Below, in pieces: positions 23,444 to 30,740 of a stretch of DNA of 54,777 nucleotides. Origin of the DNA: a virus. The first letter of the stretch is position 1; each line of letters opens with the position of its first letter. Under the pieces are notes generated by a model. It was not told the DNA's origin. It worked only from the letters and a program-made list of their open reading frames with translations, and ran no database searches. The position numbers and the translations under genes were made by a program. The stretch is from positions 1-54,777 of IMG/VR virus record IMGVR_UViG_3300031688_000022. One strand, written 5' to 3'.

Positions 23444-24639
23444 TATGCTGTCTCCTTGTCTGACCATATCGACTTCTTCACGTACACTTCTTTTTCAGAA
23501 TCGGGAAGGTTCTCCCAAAACTGAACAGCAGCTCCTAGTGCAGTACCACCATCATGGGGGACTGGGTCAATAAAGAAATTAACATCGGGGAATGCAGATA
23601 GGTACTTGTAGTTGTTTGTACAGTTAAGACTATACCCACCACTCAATATAATATTCTTACACTCGGGGTCTAGGTCTAATGCTTTCTGAATTGTTTTACA
23701 AGATGCCTTAAAGGAATCTATCTCTACTTGTTGTGCAGTTGTAAACTGAGTATGAACATTGTCCATAGGATTACTGTAGGATGCCATTCCCATGACCTTC
23801 CCAGCTGCACGTCCTAGATCGTCTGTACCTAATGCCTGACTCATGTTACTGAAGTTCATACCACTAGATGGGAACGAGGTAAACTCGATCTCAGCACCTG
23901 TCTCTGTGTCTGTCATGAACTCTGATTCCAATGCAGTACAAGACTCCCATAACTCGTTAGGGAAATACTTTGCAGAGAGATCATCTACTGCTCGTGCAGC
24001 TGACAACTTCTGATAGTGTAGAGTGACTTCTTTACCATCTAATTTATAAATGGATTCTATTTCTTGATGCAGGGGGTGAGTGTCAAAATATTTCTTTGCA
24101 CCTCCACCGTCCCATACTATAATGTGTGCAGTTTCATACGGACTAAAATACACGGCTGACCATGCATGATATAAATGATGATCGACTCGGTAATGACTTT
24201 CGGGTTCAACACCACTAGTAGTGTCATCGGCTGAGAACTGTTCCTTACAAATTATATCAACAATCTCTTCGTCATTATTATCCCACTGATCTTTAAAAGT
24301 AAATTCAGGATAAAGAATATGAAGGTCTTCCATGCGTTCACGACTTAATTGTTTTAATCGGACATCCTCTAAAAACTTACGAGACCACAACCTATCAAAT
24401 CCCATCTGACCACTCACCTTAAGATCGGTGTGTCGTCTGTCAAAGGATGCAAAGACCACATGGTCTACATCTTTAAGTTCGGGGTTGGATTCAAGAACCT
24501 GCATACAGGCACTCTCGGGTTTGGGACTCCAGTACTTCTCTCGTCTACATCTTTCTTCTTCGTAGAGGTTGAGTACCTCTCCATCTTGTAATTCACACAC
24601 AGTTGAGTCGTGTGATATATTCACTCCAAGTATTCTCAT
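23443..24639 (-). CDS. Carbamoyltransferase, N-terminal Kae1-like half
   Basis: 398 residues. It begins 'RILGVNISHDSTVCEL' like NodU/TobZ, has the Kae1-type metal motif 'DHHLYHAW' (His154/155 and His158), 'IIVWDGGGAKKYF', and 'NIILSGGYSLNC' near 331-342. This domain makes carbamoyl-adenylate from carbamoyl phosphate and ATP. The product is presumably an O-carbamoyl group on a sugar, nucleoside or other small molecule; related genes occur in marine T4-like phages. It works with the downstream half (22838-23443). Confidence 0.87.
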   Translation of the reverse strand: MRILGVNISHDSTVCELQDGEVLNLYEEERCRREKYWSPKPESACMQVLESNPELKDVDHVVFASFDRRHTDLKVSGQMGFDRLWSRKFLEDVRLKQLSRERMEDLHILYPEFTFKDQWDNNDEEIVDIICKEQFSADDTTSGVEPESHYRVDHHLYHAWSAVYFSPYETAHIIVWDGGGAKKYFDTHPLHQEIESIYKLDGKEVTLHYQKLSAARAVDDLSAKYFPNELWESCTALESEFMTDTETGAEIEFTSFPSSGMNFSNMSQALGTDDLGRAAGKVMGMASYSNPMDNVHTQFTTAQQVEIDSFKASCKTIQKALDLDPECKNIILSGGYSLNCTNNYKYLSAFPDVNFFIDPVPHDGGTALGAAVQFWENLPDSEKEVYVKKSIWSDKETA

Positions 24640-24651
24640 AATAATTTTATC

Positions 24652-24846
24652 CTATAAAATATCGTCTTGTTCTTTTTGTTCGTTTTTCTTTTTATAATAT
24701 GCAATCAATTGAGGAGCTGAAACTAATTCATCACCCATAAATTGTTCGACCATATCTTTTCGACCTTGCTTGTGGCCACTGTACCATACACTCACTACAA
24801 GTGCAATAATAAATCCAATGTGTATTGCTAATAGTCCACTACTCAT
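24652..24846 (-). CDS. Small single-pass membrane protein
   Basis: 64 residues with one membrane helix at about 5-22 ('LLAIHIGFIIALVVSVWY') and a charged, Lys/Glu-rich cytoplasmic tail. It overlaps the upstream membrane gene by 4 bp. First of a run of small membrane proteins (24652-26659). Unknown function. Confidence 0.6.
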   Translation of the reverse strand: MSSGLLAIHIGFIIALVVSVWYSGHKQGRKDMVEQFMGDELVSAPQLIAYYKKKNEQKEQDDIL

Positions 24847-25061
24847 TTCTGTCCTCTTTTCTTAAACCGTTGAACGATACTAGATGATGCGTCATCGTAT
24901 CTATCATCGTACCAGTCACGGATTCGTTGAAAGGGTATCTCTTGAAGTAAACTCCAAACGTATGACCCAAGTAAAAACCAAAAGGTTAAAGACAACCCAT
25001 ACTTCATTACAAAGACACCAATGGTGAAGGGAAGTGTTACTAAAAATATTATTATGTCCAT
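24843..25061 (-). CDS. Small membrane protein with two hydrophobic segments
   Basis: 72 residues. Hydrophobic stretches at about 2-18 and 24-42, then a basic, Asp/Arg-rich tail ('DWYDDRYDDASSSIVQRF'). Overlaps the next gene by 4 bp. Unknown function; could be an inner-membrane inhibitor or exclusion protein. Confidence 0.6.
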   Translation of the reverse strand: MDIIIFLVTLPFTIGVFVMKYGLSLTFWFLLGSYVWSLLQEIPFQRIRDWYDDRYDDASSSIVQRFKKRGQK

Positions 25062-25064
25062 TAC

Positions 25065-25388
25065 TTATTCCTTTATCTTTCTTTTCTTTGATCTAGCACT
25101 AATCTTAGCACGTCTGACTCTTGCCACTTCGTTCCTATGTAATCGGACATCGTCATTCTCTAAAGAGAACCACAGAGATACAATCTGTTCACGAAGAGAA
25201 GCAGGAGTTAGACTCGTACTGTTATTTAGTATTTTAATATGAGAGGGTTTCATTAAATGTGATGTATGAGTCGGATTAACATCGGGTGTTAATTTAAATC
25301 GGTAACCGATTCCCTCGTAGACATACACACCACCACGACCTAGGGTACAATTCCCACCAGCTTCTATTCCTAACTCCATATAAACCAT
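25065..25388 (-). CDS. Hypothetical protein with basic C-terminus
   Basis: 107 residues (ATG 25388; ATG 25379 also possible). It has a Gly-rich start ('GIEAGGNCTLGRGGVYVYEGIGYRF'), a helical middle and a very basic end ('RVRRAKISARSKKRK'). No membrane helix and no family recognised. It lies inside the run of small membrane genes, so it is probably co-transcribed. Confidence 0.5.
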   Translation of the reverse strand: MVYMELGIEAGGNCTLGRGGVYVYEGIGYRFKLTPDVNPTHTSHLMKPSHIKILNNSTSLTPASLREQIVSLWFSLENDDVRLHRNEVARVRRAKISARSKKRKIKE

Positions 25389-25468
25389 CCTATACTATAA
25401 CCTAACAGAAACACTGCTTGGTACTGTAATAGTGTTATCACCTTCTCACCACAAAAATACTTACTCAT
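25370..25468 (-). CDS. Possible 32-residue membrane peptide
   Basis: ATG 25468 overlaps the stop of the 51-residue gene (ATGAGTAA) and a TAG ends it at 25370, inside the next gene start. The peptide has one hydrophobic helix ('LLQYQAVFLLGYSIGWFIW'). The exact stop/start coupling on both sides favours translation, but it is short. Confidence 0.4.
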   Translation of the reverse strand: MSKYFCGEKVITLLQYQAVFLLGYSIGWFIWS

Positions 25469-25616
25469 AATTATTTAAATCCTCATCCTGTTTTTTCTTT
25501 CGTTTATCTTGAAACCTTTTTTCTGAATCTCTGATCATGAGTAACGCTCCGTAACTCATTACCATAATAAATATTAATATCATACCAACTCCAAACGTTG
25601 CCATTAAGTCTACCAT
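25461..25616 (-). CDS. Small single-pass membrane protein, 51 residues
   Basis: ATG 25616 to TAA 25461. One hydrophobic helix at about 4-26 ('LMATFGVGMILIFIMVMSYG'), followed by a strongly charged tail ('RFQDKRKKKQDEDL'). It lies 2 bp after the upstream gene stop and overlaps the next start. Unknown function. Confidence 0.55.
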   Translation of the reverse strand: MVDLMATFGVGMILIFIMVMSYGALLMIRDSEKRFQDKRKKKQDEDLNNYE

Positions 25617-25618
25617 GT

Positions 25619-25936
25619 TCATTTGCCTATACACTCCACTTCGTTGCGAGGCACTACCATATAGGCCCCTTTATTATAACTGGGTGCAATGGTATACTGA
25701 GAACTAATCTTAATTCTCTCATCTGTACTCAGTTGTTTGGTATCGTCCACCTTTGGTACACACAACGGTGCGGATGGATAGGATACACTCTCACGCACGA
25801 AGGGCCTAGGAGTCTCTACAGACAACGAGGTAGTCTTCCATACATAATCGTTCATGTTCTTAGTCTTCGTCTTGTACGCACCCTTAGTGTTCCTCTTACG
25901 GCCACATGCAGTGTGAGTCATAGAACCATACATCAT
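25619..25936 (-). CDS. Hypothetical protein in the membrane-gene cluster
   Basis: 105 residues, ATG 25936 overlapping the upstream stop (ATGA). Polar, beta-rich, with four cysteines including 'APLCVPKVDD' and 'RNEVECIGK'. No clear signal peptide. No family recognised. It could be a soluble partner for the flanking membrane proteins. Confidence 0.5.
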   Translation of the reverse strand: MMYGSMTHTACGRKRNTKGAYKTKTKNMNDYVWKTTSLSVETPRPFVRESVSYPSAPLCVPKVDDTKQLSTDERIKISSQYTIAPSYNKGAYMVVPRNEVECIGK

Positions 25937-26397
25937 ACGAACACAATACTCAAAAAACTTCGGAGTAAGAATAATAATCCAACCCCATTCAATATAATCA
26001 AAGCACGATCATTCCATAAGATCGATACCCATAACCACAAGGATATACCCACCAACGAAAGAGAGAGGTCATACATCTGCAGACCTTCAATCCCCCTCAT
26101 CGACATTGCACACAACACAAAGACGGATGCCACCCACTTAACATACCAGTCTAAGGTATACTTGGGTGTTGCACTCTTAAATATACGAGGTGAAAGGAGT
26201 AACTCTTCTTCGGTGTACTCTTTGTCTCCGTATCCTTCTAGTATTTTATCTCCGATATCTAAATCCTCTTGTGATGGTATAATATCTTCCACTGAATAAC
26301 GTTTGAGTGCTTCTTTGTTTGCATCTATCTTATCAGATAAGTTATCTGACAGTGGGGGTGGTTGTGTGGTGTTCTGATTTGTCATAAGGTTAGACAT
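25933..26397 (-). CDS. Membrane protein with three helices (YTLDWYVKW motif)
   Basis: 154 residues. A charged N-terminal 75 residues is followed by 'PKYTLDWYVKWVASVFVLCAMSMRGI' and two further hydrophobic helices near 110-125 and 130-150. The motif recalls a family of marine bacterial and phage membrane proteins (I think DUF6552; to be checked). Function unknown. Overlaps both neighbours by a few bases. Confidence 0.65.
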   Translation of the reverse strand: MSNLMTNQNTTQPPPLSDNLSDKIDANKEALKRYSVEDIIPSQEDLDIGDKILEGYGDKEYTEEELLLSPRIFKSATPKYTLDWYVKWVASVFVLCAMSMRGIEGLQMYDLSLSLVGISLWLWVSILWNDRALIILNGVGLLFLLRSFLSIVFV

Positions 26398-26659
26398 GAT
26401 TTGCCACCTTACTACTTATGTTAGAAATATCGTCTGTTTCTAACTTGATGGTGAAGTAACGTCTTATAATATACACTCGGCAGTATGCGACTACTGTCAT
26501 GAATGCTGTGATACTTGTTCCAATCATTAATGGGTCTGTCCATTCTAATACGGATAGACATATAAAAAGACAAAACAGATTGAGCGGATAATTAATAATC
26601 AATCCTGTGCCAACTGTCATTGCTGTCTCTCGGTGTATTTGTCGTGATCGTTTACTCAT
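26390..26659 (-). CDS. Small two-helix membrane protein
   Basis: 89 residues from ATG 26659 (ATG 26671 possible). A basic start ('SKRSRQIHRETAMTVGTGLI') leads into helices at about 19-36 and 45-64, then a polar tail. This layout recurs in small phage membrane proteins of unknown role. A holin function is possible by topology, but a better candidate lies next to the spanins. Confidence 0.55.
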   Translation of the reverse strand: MSKRSRQIHRETAMTVGTGLIINYPLNLFCLFICLSVLEWTDPLMIGTSITAFMTVVAYCRVYIIRRYFTIKLETDDISNISSKVANHV

Positions 26660-26671
26660 TTTACTTTTCAC

Positions 26672-26846
26672 TCTCTAAAATATCCCAAAAAAAATTCTTG
26701 GGGGTTAAAATTTGGATTCCCTTTGGTTTCCACTCGGAGAACATTAGGGTAGGGGTTTAGGGCAACTCTGAGACTGTCTAGGAGTCCCTCAGCACTGTTT
26801 AAAAGGGTTTTACCTGTCAGTACTAGTCAATTACTCTAAGAGGCCT
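26672..26846. other. Non-coding stretch with direct repeat
   Basis: About 175 bp without a convincing gene. At 26834-26853, CTCTAAGAG occurs twice as a direct repeat separated by GC, making an internal AGAGGCCTCT palindrome at the end of the next gene. A 27-codon minus-strand frame ending just before 26659 exists but lacks support. Confidence 0.4.
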
Positions 26847-27125
26847 CTAAGAGACTCTACGGAGTTCGACTACGTGACCCTTGGTTTCCCATTCTGTACA
26901 TACTTCGAGTCCTTCGCTTAGGGACACTGGCTCTTCTGTTCTCTTGACGAGACCACTCCCTTCCTCTACTACACTATACACATCAACAGTGTTCCACTTC
27001 ATGGACTCCATTGCTCGTATATGACTGCGTCTACTCATCTCTCTTCTCTTGTTAGTAAGTGGTGGGTCTACTTCCTCCCCTCCTGTATGTTCGGACATAA
27101 CCCTCAGAGACTTCACATGATTCAT
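26847..27125 (-). CDS. Hypothetical small protein behind a consensus promoter
   Basis: 92 residues, polar, Glu and Arg rich ('KRREMSRRSHIRAMESMKW'). No family recognised. The promoter at 27168-27196 lies 43 bp upstream and matches the sigma70 consensus exactly, so strong early expression is likely. Base composition is more GC-rich than in neighbouring genes. Confidence 0.55.
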   Translation of the reverse strand: MNHVKSLRVMSEHTGGEEVDPPLTNKRREMSRRSHIRAMESMKWNTVDVYSVVEEGSGLVKRTEEPVSLSEGLEVCTEWETKGHVVELRRVS

Positions 27126-27167
27126 ACTATAAAGGTAACTCTCTGATTAACCCTTTGTACACTGTTA

Positions 27168-27196
27168 TTATAACATTAATGAAAGACTCTGTCAAG
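27168..27196 (-). promoter_or_regulatory. Perfect-consensus sigma70 promoter
   Basis: Minus strand TTGACA (27191-27196), 17-bp spacer, TATAAT (27168-27173). It lies within the 3' end of the upstream 101-residue gene and drives the 92-residue gene. Confidence 0.75.
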
Positions 27197-27481
27197 GTAG
27201 TTATCCGTGATATAGTCTATCTCTATTTGATCTATGATGGTGATGCCTGTTCTCTTCTTGACACTCTCACACATGGACATCCAATCTCTGTTCACATCGA
27301 TGGAGTACTTGGTGTTAGCAAGGGCCATCTCTGCATCCGTTAGACTGATCTCTACTACCTGGCCAGTTGCGAGGTGAGTACCTTTGAGTCCTTGTTTGAT
27401 AGTGTTCATACTAGTGTTAACAATACTGGTAGAAGCATCAGCGCCATTCCTTGCAGAAAGTCTCCGTCTATCAGTCCCCAT
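27176..27481 (-). CDS. Hypothetical protein behind an early promoter
   Basis: 101 residues (ATG 27481; ATG 27406 is an alternative). 'GTHLATGQVVEISLTDAEMALANTKY' and 'TGITIIDQIEIDYITDNYL' suggest a small alpha/beta protein. No family recognised. The promoter at 27511 gives a leader of about 22 bases. Confidence 0.55.
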   Translation of the reverse strand: MGTDRRRLSARNGADASTSIVNTSMNTIKQGLKGTHLATGQVVEISLTDAEMALANTKYSIDVNRDWMSMCESVKKRTGITIIDQIEIDYITDNYLDRVFH

Positions 27482-27510
27482 TTCTTAATTTGTTTTCTCA
27501 TTATATACAT

Positions 27511-27540
27511 AGTATACCAAAATGTGAGGGTCACTGTCAA
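27511..27540 (-). promoter_or_regulatory. Sigma70-type promoter, repeat family member 5
   Basis: Minus strand TTGACA (27535-27540), 18 bp, TATACT (27511-27516), followed by ATGTATATAATGAG exactly as at 13374. Drives the 101-residue gene. Confidence 0.75.
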
Positions 27541-27619
27541 GTCTTTTCTCATGTATAACTTTGTATAACTCCGCGCGACCATCTGCGGAAATCGAATACG
27601 AACTCCCCATTATACCTAT

Positions 27620-27649
27620 AGTATAACATAAAGTGAGACCCATTGTCAA
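27620..27649 (-). promoter_or_regulatory. Sigma70-type promoter, repeat family member 6, with upstream inverted repeat
   Basis: Minus strand TTGACA (27644-27649), 18 bp, TATACT (27620-27625). CTCTGAAAC (27653-27661) and GTTTCAGAG (27677-27685) form a 9-bp inverted repeat directly upstream of the -35. A 41-codon frame starts at 27610, nine bases after the -10, but overlaps the next promoter; I do not call it a gene. Confidence 0.65.
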
Positions 27650-27652
27650 CCC

Positions 27653-27685
27653 CTCTGAAACCCTTGCCACCACTACGTTTCAGAG
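27653..27685. repeat. Perfect 9-bp inverted repeat upstream of an early promoter
   Basis: CTCTGAAAC and GTTTCAGAG separated by 15 bases, three bases from the -35 element at 27644-27649. It could be an operator or activator site, or the hairpin end of an upstream transcript. Confidence 0.45.
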
Positions 27686-27737
27686 GACTACATTTTATCG
27701 TACATAAAAATGCTGTCATGTTACACTTAGTTGCACA

Positions 27738-27762
27738 TAAAAAAACCCTCAATGAAGAGGGT
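27738..27762 (-). terminator. Rho-independent terminator
   Basis: On the minus strand ACCCTC, loop TTCATT, GAGGGT is followed by a run of seven T. It ends the transcript of the small genes 27797-28251. Confidence 0.8.
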
Positions 27763-27768
27763 AAAGAG

Positions 27769-27789
27769 TTATCCACAAAGTTATCCACA
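27769..27789 (+). other. Two tandem perfect DnaA-box sequences
   Basis: TTATCCACA at 27769-27777 and again at 27781-27789, separated by AAG, both on the + strand. Each is identical to the E. coli DnaA-box consensus. They lie in a non-coding gap between a stop codon (27797) and the terminator (27738-27762), so no coding constraint explains them. Confidence 0.55.
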
Positions 27790-27796
27790 GGCACTA

Positions 27797-27964
27797 TCAG
27801 AAACGTGCAACATATGCCTCATCAGTTTCCATCATAGAACGATTCAATGCAACCTGTAAGTTGATCTTCTCTGCATACTCATGAGCTTCCATCTTACTAG
27901 AGAAGACCTTAGCACATAAGGGACGATTAGTGTGTAGACATAGGAGTCGGTAATAGAATTTCAT
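27797..27964 (-). CDS. Hypothetical 55-residue protein
   Basis: ATG 27964 to TGA 27797. 'KFYYRLLCLHTNRPLCAKVF' then 'SKMEAHEYAEKINLQVALNR'; the second half looks like a small helical motif. It begins two bases after the upstream stop and is followed by the DnaA-box pair and terminator. No family recognised. Confidence 0.6.
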   Translation of the reverse strand: MKFYYRLLCLHTNRPLCAKVFSSKMEAHEYAEKINLQVALNRSMMETDEAYVARF

Positions 27965-27966
27965 GA

Positions 27967-28251
27967 TTATTGATTCTCCTGATGGATACGATTGGTCGCA
28001 TAGAACTGCTTGATAAACTCTGCATGCTTCTCATTATCCATTAACAGTTCCATGCATTCCTCTTTGAAGGTAGGAGTAGATGCCTCATACTGGTTGTTAT
28101 GATTGGGGTATAGAACAAGGTTGTTAGTCTCCATAACGTCCTTGTCAGTCCAGTTCTCGGGTAAAGGTTCTCGGGTATCTACCTGTGTCCAGCATGCATC
28201 AACCTCAGCAAGCCTCTCGTCTCGGGTCATTTCATTCCAGTTCTTAGTCAT
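27967..28251 (-). CDS. Hypothetical small acidic protein
   Basis: 94 residues, 'NWNEMTRDERLAEVDACWTQVDTREPLPENW', helical and acidic with 'KEECMELLMDNEKHAEFIKQF'. No family recognised. First gene of a two-gene early unit bounded by the promoter at 28282 and the terminator at 27738. Confidence 0.6.
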   Translation of the reverse strand: MTKNWNEMTRDERLAEVDACWTQVDTREPLPENWTDKDVMETNNLVLYPNHNNQYEASTPTFKEECMELLMDNEKHAEFIKQFYATNRIHQENQ

Positions 28252-28281
28252 CTCTTATCTCTCATCGTTGAATACAGTAGT

Positions 28282-28311
28282 ATTATATCATGGATACATG
28301 GCCAACGTCAA
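28282..28311 (-). promoter_or_regulatory. Sigma70-type promoter
   Basis: Minus strand TTGACG (28306-28311), 18 bp, TATAAT (28282-28287), 30 bases before ATG 28251. Confidence 0.65.
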
Positions 28312-28617
28312 CACTTATTTCACTTATTCTTAGACCGTTTTGATCTATAGAGAGCCCCTCTTATGCCGAATCTCCCTCCGAATTTCCTCTGAGTTGACTC
28401 CACGCTAAAACTCGTGTTAGGGTCTCCGAACAACACCACCATAACCCACTTTATTCCACATCTCTCCATACCGAGTAAATTTGATTATAATTGCACACTT
28501 CTACACACTCTCCCACACATTATATTAGACACCCCATACACTAGGTGTTCAATTATATTCAAATGCAGTGGTAGTAAGGGTTTGTGGTTGCTGTATTAGC
28601 ATGCTTTGACAGCAGTA
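28312..28617. other. Non-coding stretch, about 300 bp
   Basis: No frame here looks like a gene on either strand; the only + strand frame (28414-28599) lacks a ribosome-binding site. A short inverted repeat (ACACCC...GGTGT near 28530-28550) is the only structure noticed. It separates the early block from the oxygenase block. Confidence 0.4.
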
Positions 28618-28794
28618 TTAGATAACCACGTAACATAACAGTAAGATTGATATGAGTACCATCCAATAGTATCTCCTATTCCTTCTATCTATTCTTAGTT
28701 GGGGGTTGGAACAATTCTCTGATTCTCTCCTCAATCCCCTCTCTAGGAATCTATCTATCTCTCTACTGATCTTTCTGACTATCCAACTAAACAT
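28618..28794 (-). CDS. Small C-terminally anchored membrane protein
   Basis: 58 residues from ATG 28794 (8-bp overlap with the upstream gene; in-frame ATGs at 28860 and 28893 would extend it). A basic helix ('FSWIVRKISREIDRFLERGLRR') is followed by a C-terminal membrane helix ('YYWMVLISILLLCYVVI'), a tail-anchor layout. Unknown function. Confidence 0.45.
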   Translation of the reverse strand: MFSWIVRKISREIDRFLERGLRRESENCSNPQLRIDRRNRRYYWMVLISILLLCYVVI

Positions 28795-29500
28795 CTGATT
28801 GATCTCGTTTGAAGTATATGAATCGTCTTGGTGAGGTATCTCTCTGTTCGTATTGGACATCGTCTCTATGTTCGGATGCATTACAGTAGACATCTAGTGC
28901 CATTGATATTCTTGGAAGGGTGTAGATGTTGTTTCTGACTCCGTGTTCGACTTGGTGTCCTACGATATGCAACTCTCCGTGTATATTGGGAACTCTGACC
29001 GTTTTGTAGTGTGTATAACTAGGTTGTCCTCCCTGTAGGAAGAGATTGAGTGCGTAGAAGTTCTCTAGGTGTGATCGATGTGGGTCTACTCTATTAACCT
29101 CGTATTCGTACTCTTCGGGTGTGAGTTGATCTTTGTATTCTTCTATGAGATCAGGTGCGAAGTAGCCGACCGTTCCGTGGTGGTGTGTGTCCAAGTTTTC
29201 ACCTTGATAGAGGATGTTACCCCATGCTTGGATACCTAACTCGTCTGAGTCTTTGAATTCGGGTAGGTTGAATATCCGTTGAGGTATATTCAGGGGTCTT
29301 ATGTCGGGGTGTCTGAGTAGGTTATAGACAAGAAACTGGGCCGTTAACCCAGTGTATCCTGTCTGTGTGTCGTTTGATAGTTTAAGTATCTTGGATTCGT
29401 CCCGCGTAAGTATGTGTGCAATATGTTGGCACTCGTCTAGGGATAGGAAGTCGGCATGTTTGACATGTAGATAGGGGTTGCAACGTACTATCTCTTCCAT
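28787..29500 (-). CDS. 2OG-Fe(II) oxygenase-fold protein (divergent)
   Basis: 237 residues. 'LDTHHHGTVGYFAP' near 103-116 could supply the first iron ligands, 'FYALNLFLQGG' is the core strand, and 'ELHIVGHQVEHGVRNN' followed by 'RISMALDVY' near 191-215 matches the distal His and the Arg that grips 2-oxoglutarate. The exact HxD is not clear, so activity is uncertain. The order and length fit the double-stranded beta-helix oxygenases that fill this region. Confidence 0.55.
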   Translation of the reverse strand: MEEIVRCNPYLHVKHADFLSLDECQHIAHILTRDESKILKLSNDTQTGYTGLTAQFLVYNLLRHPDIRPLNIPQRIFNLPEFKDSDELGIQAWGNILYQGENLDTHHHGTVGYFAPDLIEEYKDQLTPEEYEYEVNRVDPHRSHLENFYALNLFLQGGQPSYTHYKTVRVPNIHGELHIVGHQVEHGVRNNIYTLPRISMALDVYCNASEHRDDVQYEQRDTSPRRFIYFKRDQSDV

Positions 29501-29505
29501 TAGAC

Positions 29506-30429
29506 TTACTTACCTATGAACCATGTGCGGAAGTATCTATCTGTACCATCCTTCTCGGGTTGGTTAAGACCATCTGCATAGAGGAATCGTATTTGGGGGG
29601 ACTGGACTCTCCATTCATGGTTATATGATAGGTAGTCTGCGTCCATGTCCTCGGGGTTTTGTTGTTCACTCCATTCTGCTGGGAAGAAACACTCTACGTT
29701 CTCTTTCCATGATGCATTCAGGCCGTCGTTTAGTGTCTTATCGTTGATGTAGTACTTACCAAAATAACCACATCCTGCTGGTATGATTATTCCTTTGAGG
29801 TTGTTCTCTATAAATCCTTGGACGTTTGCACCGTATAATGTTTGGATACCTGCTGGGTCTTCCATGAAGAGGTCTTTTAGGTATGAATGGTCTTTGTCAT
29901 GCCACTCGCAAAACCAATCGGTGTACGTATTAGTATTATCCTCTTCATTCCACCATTTATTAGGCATTGAAATAAACGGTGACTTGTCTTCTTTGATTTT
30001 CTCTAGTGTTTCGGTGTCTAAGAGACCTCTTAATGTTTTAGGTATCTCATCAATTTCTCCTGCAGGGGGGACTGCAGCCAATAAAATCGTCTGACATAGG
30101 TCAAGGGGAATTATATTCGGGTGATAGTATATGCTCTTACCGAATGTGTTTGTTTGTGTCTCTGACCATTCAAATAGGTCTAATCTATACCAGTCATCAT
30201 GTAGAATGTCTTCCCTTGGGGTGCATTCGATCACGTTAATATCGTCTAATAGACCTTCTCCGTCCATGGTATGACAATGATACTTGACATCTAGGATGTC
30301 CATTGCAACAATGCTCAATCGTTTAGCGTTCAATCTGATCACTGCAGAGTTTACATCTTCTGCTGTAGTGGTTCCGAACTTAGGGATGATTATATTAACG
30401 CTGTTGCGTTGAAAGATTTGGTCTGTCAT
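29506..30429 (-). CDS. Hypothetical protein behind a T4-type late promoter
   Basis: 307 residues, rich in Trp and acidic residues ('MPNKWWNEEDNTNTYTDWFCEWHDKDHSYL'), no membrane helix. A Gly-rich 'IIIPAGCGYFGKYY' near 214-227 is notable. I recognise no family. TATAAATA lies 32 bases upstream of the ATG, indicating late expression and possibly a virion role. It precedes an oxygenase-like gene by 5 bp. Confidence 0.6.
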   Translation of the reverse strand: MTDQIFQRNSVNIIIPKFGTTTAEDVNSAVIRLNAKRLSIVAMDILDVKYHCHTMDGEGLLDDINVIECTPREDILHDDWYRLDLFEWSETQTNTFGKSIYYHPNIIPLDLCQTILLAAVPPAGEIDEIPKTLRGLLDTETLEKIKEDKSPFISMPNKWWNEEDNTNTYTDWFCEWHDKDHSYLKDLFMEDPAGIQTLYGANVQGFIENNLKGIIIPAGCGYFGKYYINDKTLNDGLNASWKENVECFFPAEWSEQQNPEDMDADYLSYNHEWRVQSPQIRFLYADGLNQPEKDGTDRYFRTWFIGK

Positions 30430-30461
30430 GTGGGGTTTCCATTATATAGTTGTTGTATGTG

Positions 30462-30469
30462 TATTTATA
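30462..30469 (-). promoter_or_regulatory. T4-type late promoter TATAAATA
   Basis: Minus strand CTATAAATAC, an exact match to the T4 late -10 element, 32 bases before ATG 30429. The encoded gp33 supports its use. Confidence 0.6.
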
Positions 30470-30520
30470 GTTTCCTATGCATCCATTATAAACGAAAACA
30501 TAGGATTCTACAAGGGGGTT

Positions 30521-30631
30521 TTATAAGAAAGTGTTGCACACCTTATTAAATCTCCCACTTTTCATCAATCGATGAAACTTGCCTGCTTGTGTCCTAAGAT
30601 ACGAGGCAGACAATGATGCGTAATATTGCAT
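30521..30631 (-). CDS. Possible 36-residue protein with strong ribosome-binding site
   Basis: ATG 30631 is preceded by AGGAGATAAAA, one of the best Shine-Dalgarno sites in the window, and TAA follows at 30521. The peptide is basic ('MQYYASLSASYLRTQAGKFH'). It lies inside a 9-bp inverted repeat (TCCTAAGAT 30592-30600 and ATCTTAGGA 30665-30673) that could fold over the start region. No family. Confidence 0.45.
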   Translation of the reverse strand: MQYYASLSASYLRTQAGKFHRLMKSGRFNKVCNTFL

Positions 30632-30673
30632 TTTTATCTCCTGTTATGGTTGTGTAACTTTCCGATCTTAGGA
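30592..30673. repeat. Long-range 9-bp inverted repeat around a small-ORF start
   Basis: TCCTAAGAT and ATCTTAGGA enclose 64 bases that contain the ribosome-binding site and start of the 36-residue frame. As RNA it could close a stem controlling that start. Confidence 0.35.
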
Positions 30674-30740
30674 CTTCGTTAACGTTTGTCACATTAACTA
30701 CTTACTCTTGTCACATATTTGTTACAATTCTATTTAGACA

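Noticed and set aside
25598-26299. A 233-codon + strand open frame over the membrane-gene cluster
   Set aside because: It is the shadow of well-packed minus-strand genes with good starts and overlaps; its product has no domain or natural composition.
27485-27794. Two overlapping minus-strand frames (41-81 codons) near 27485-27794
   Set aside because: They cover the promoters at 27511 and 27620 and lack ribosome-binding sites.
28414-28599. A 61-codon + strand frame in the non-coding gap
   Set aside because: No ribosome site; low-complexity, Thr/His/Ile-rich product unlike a gene.
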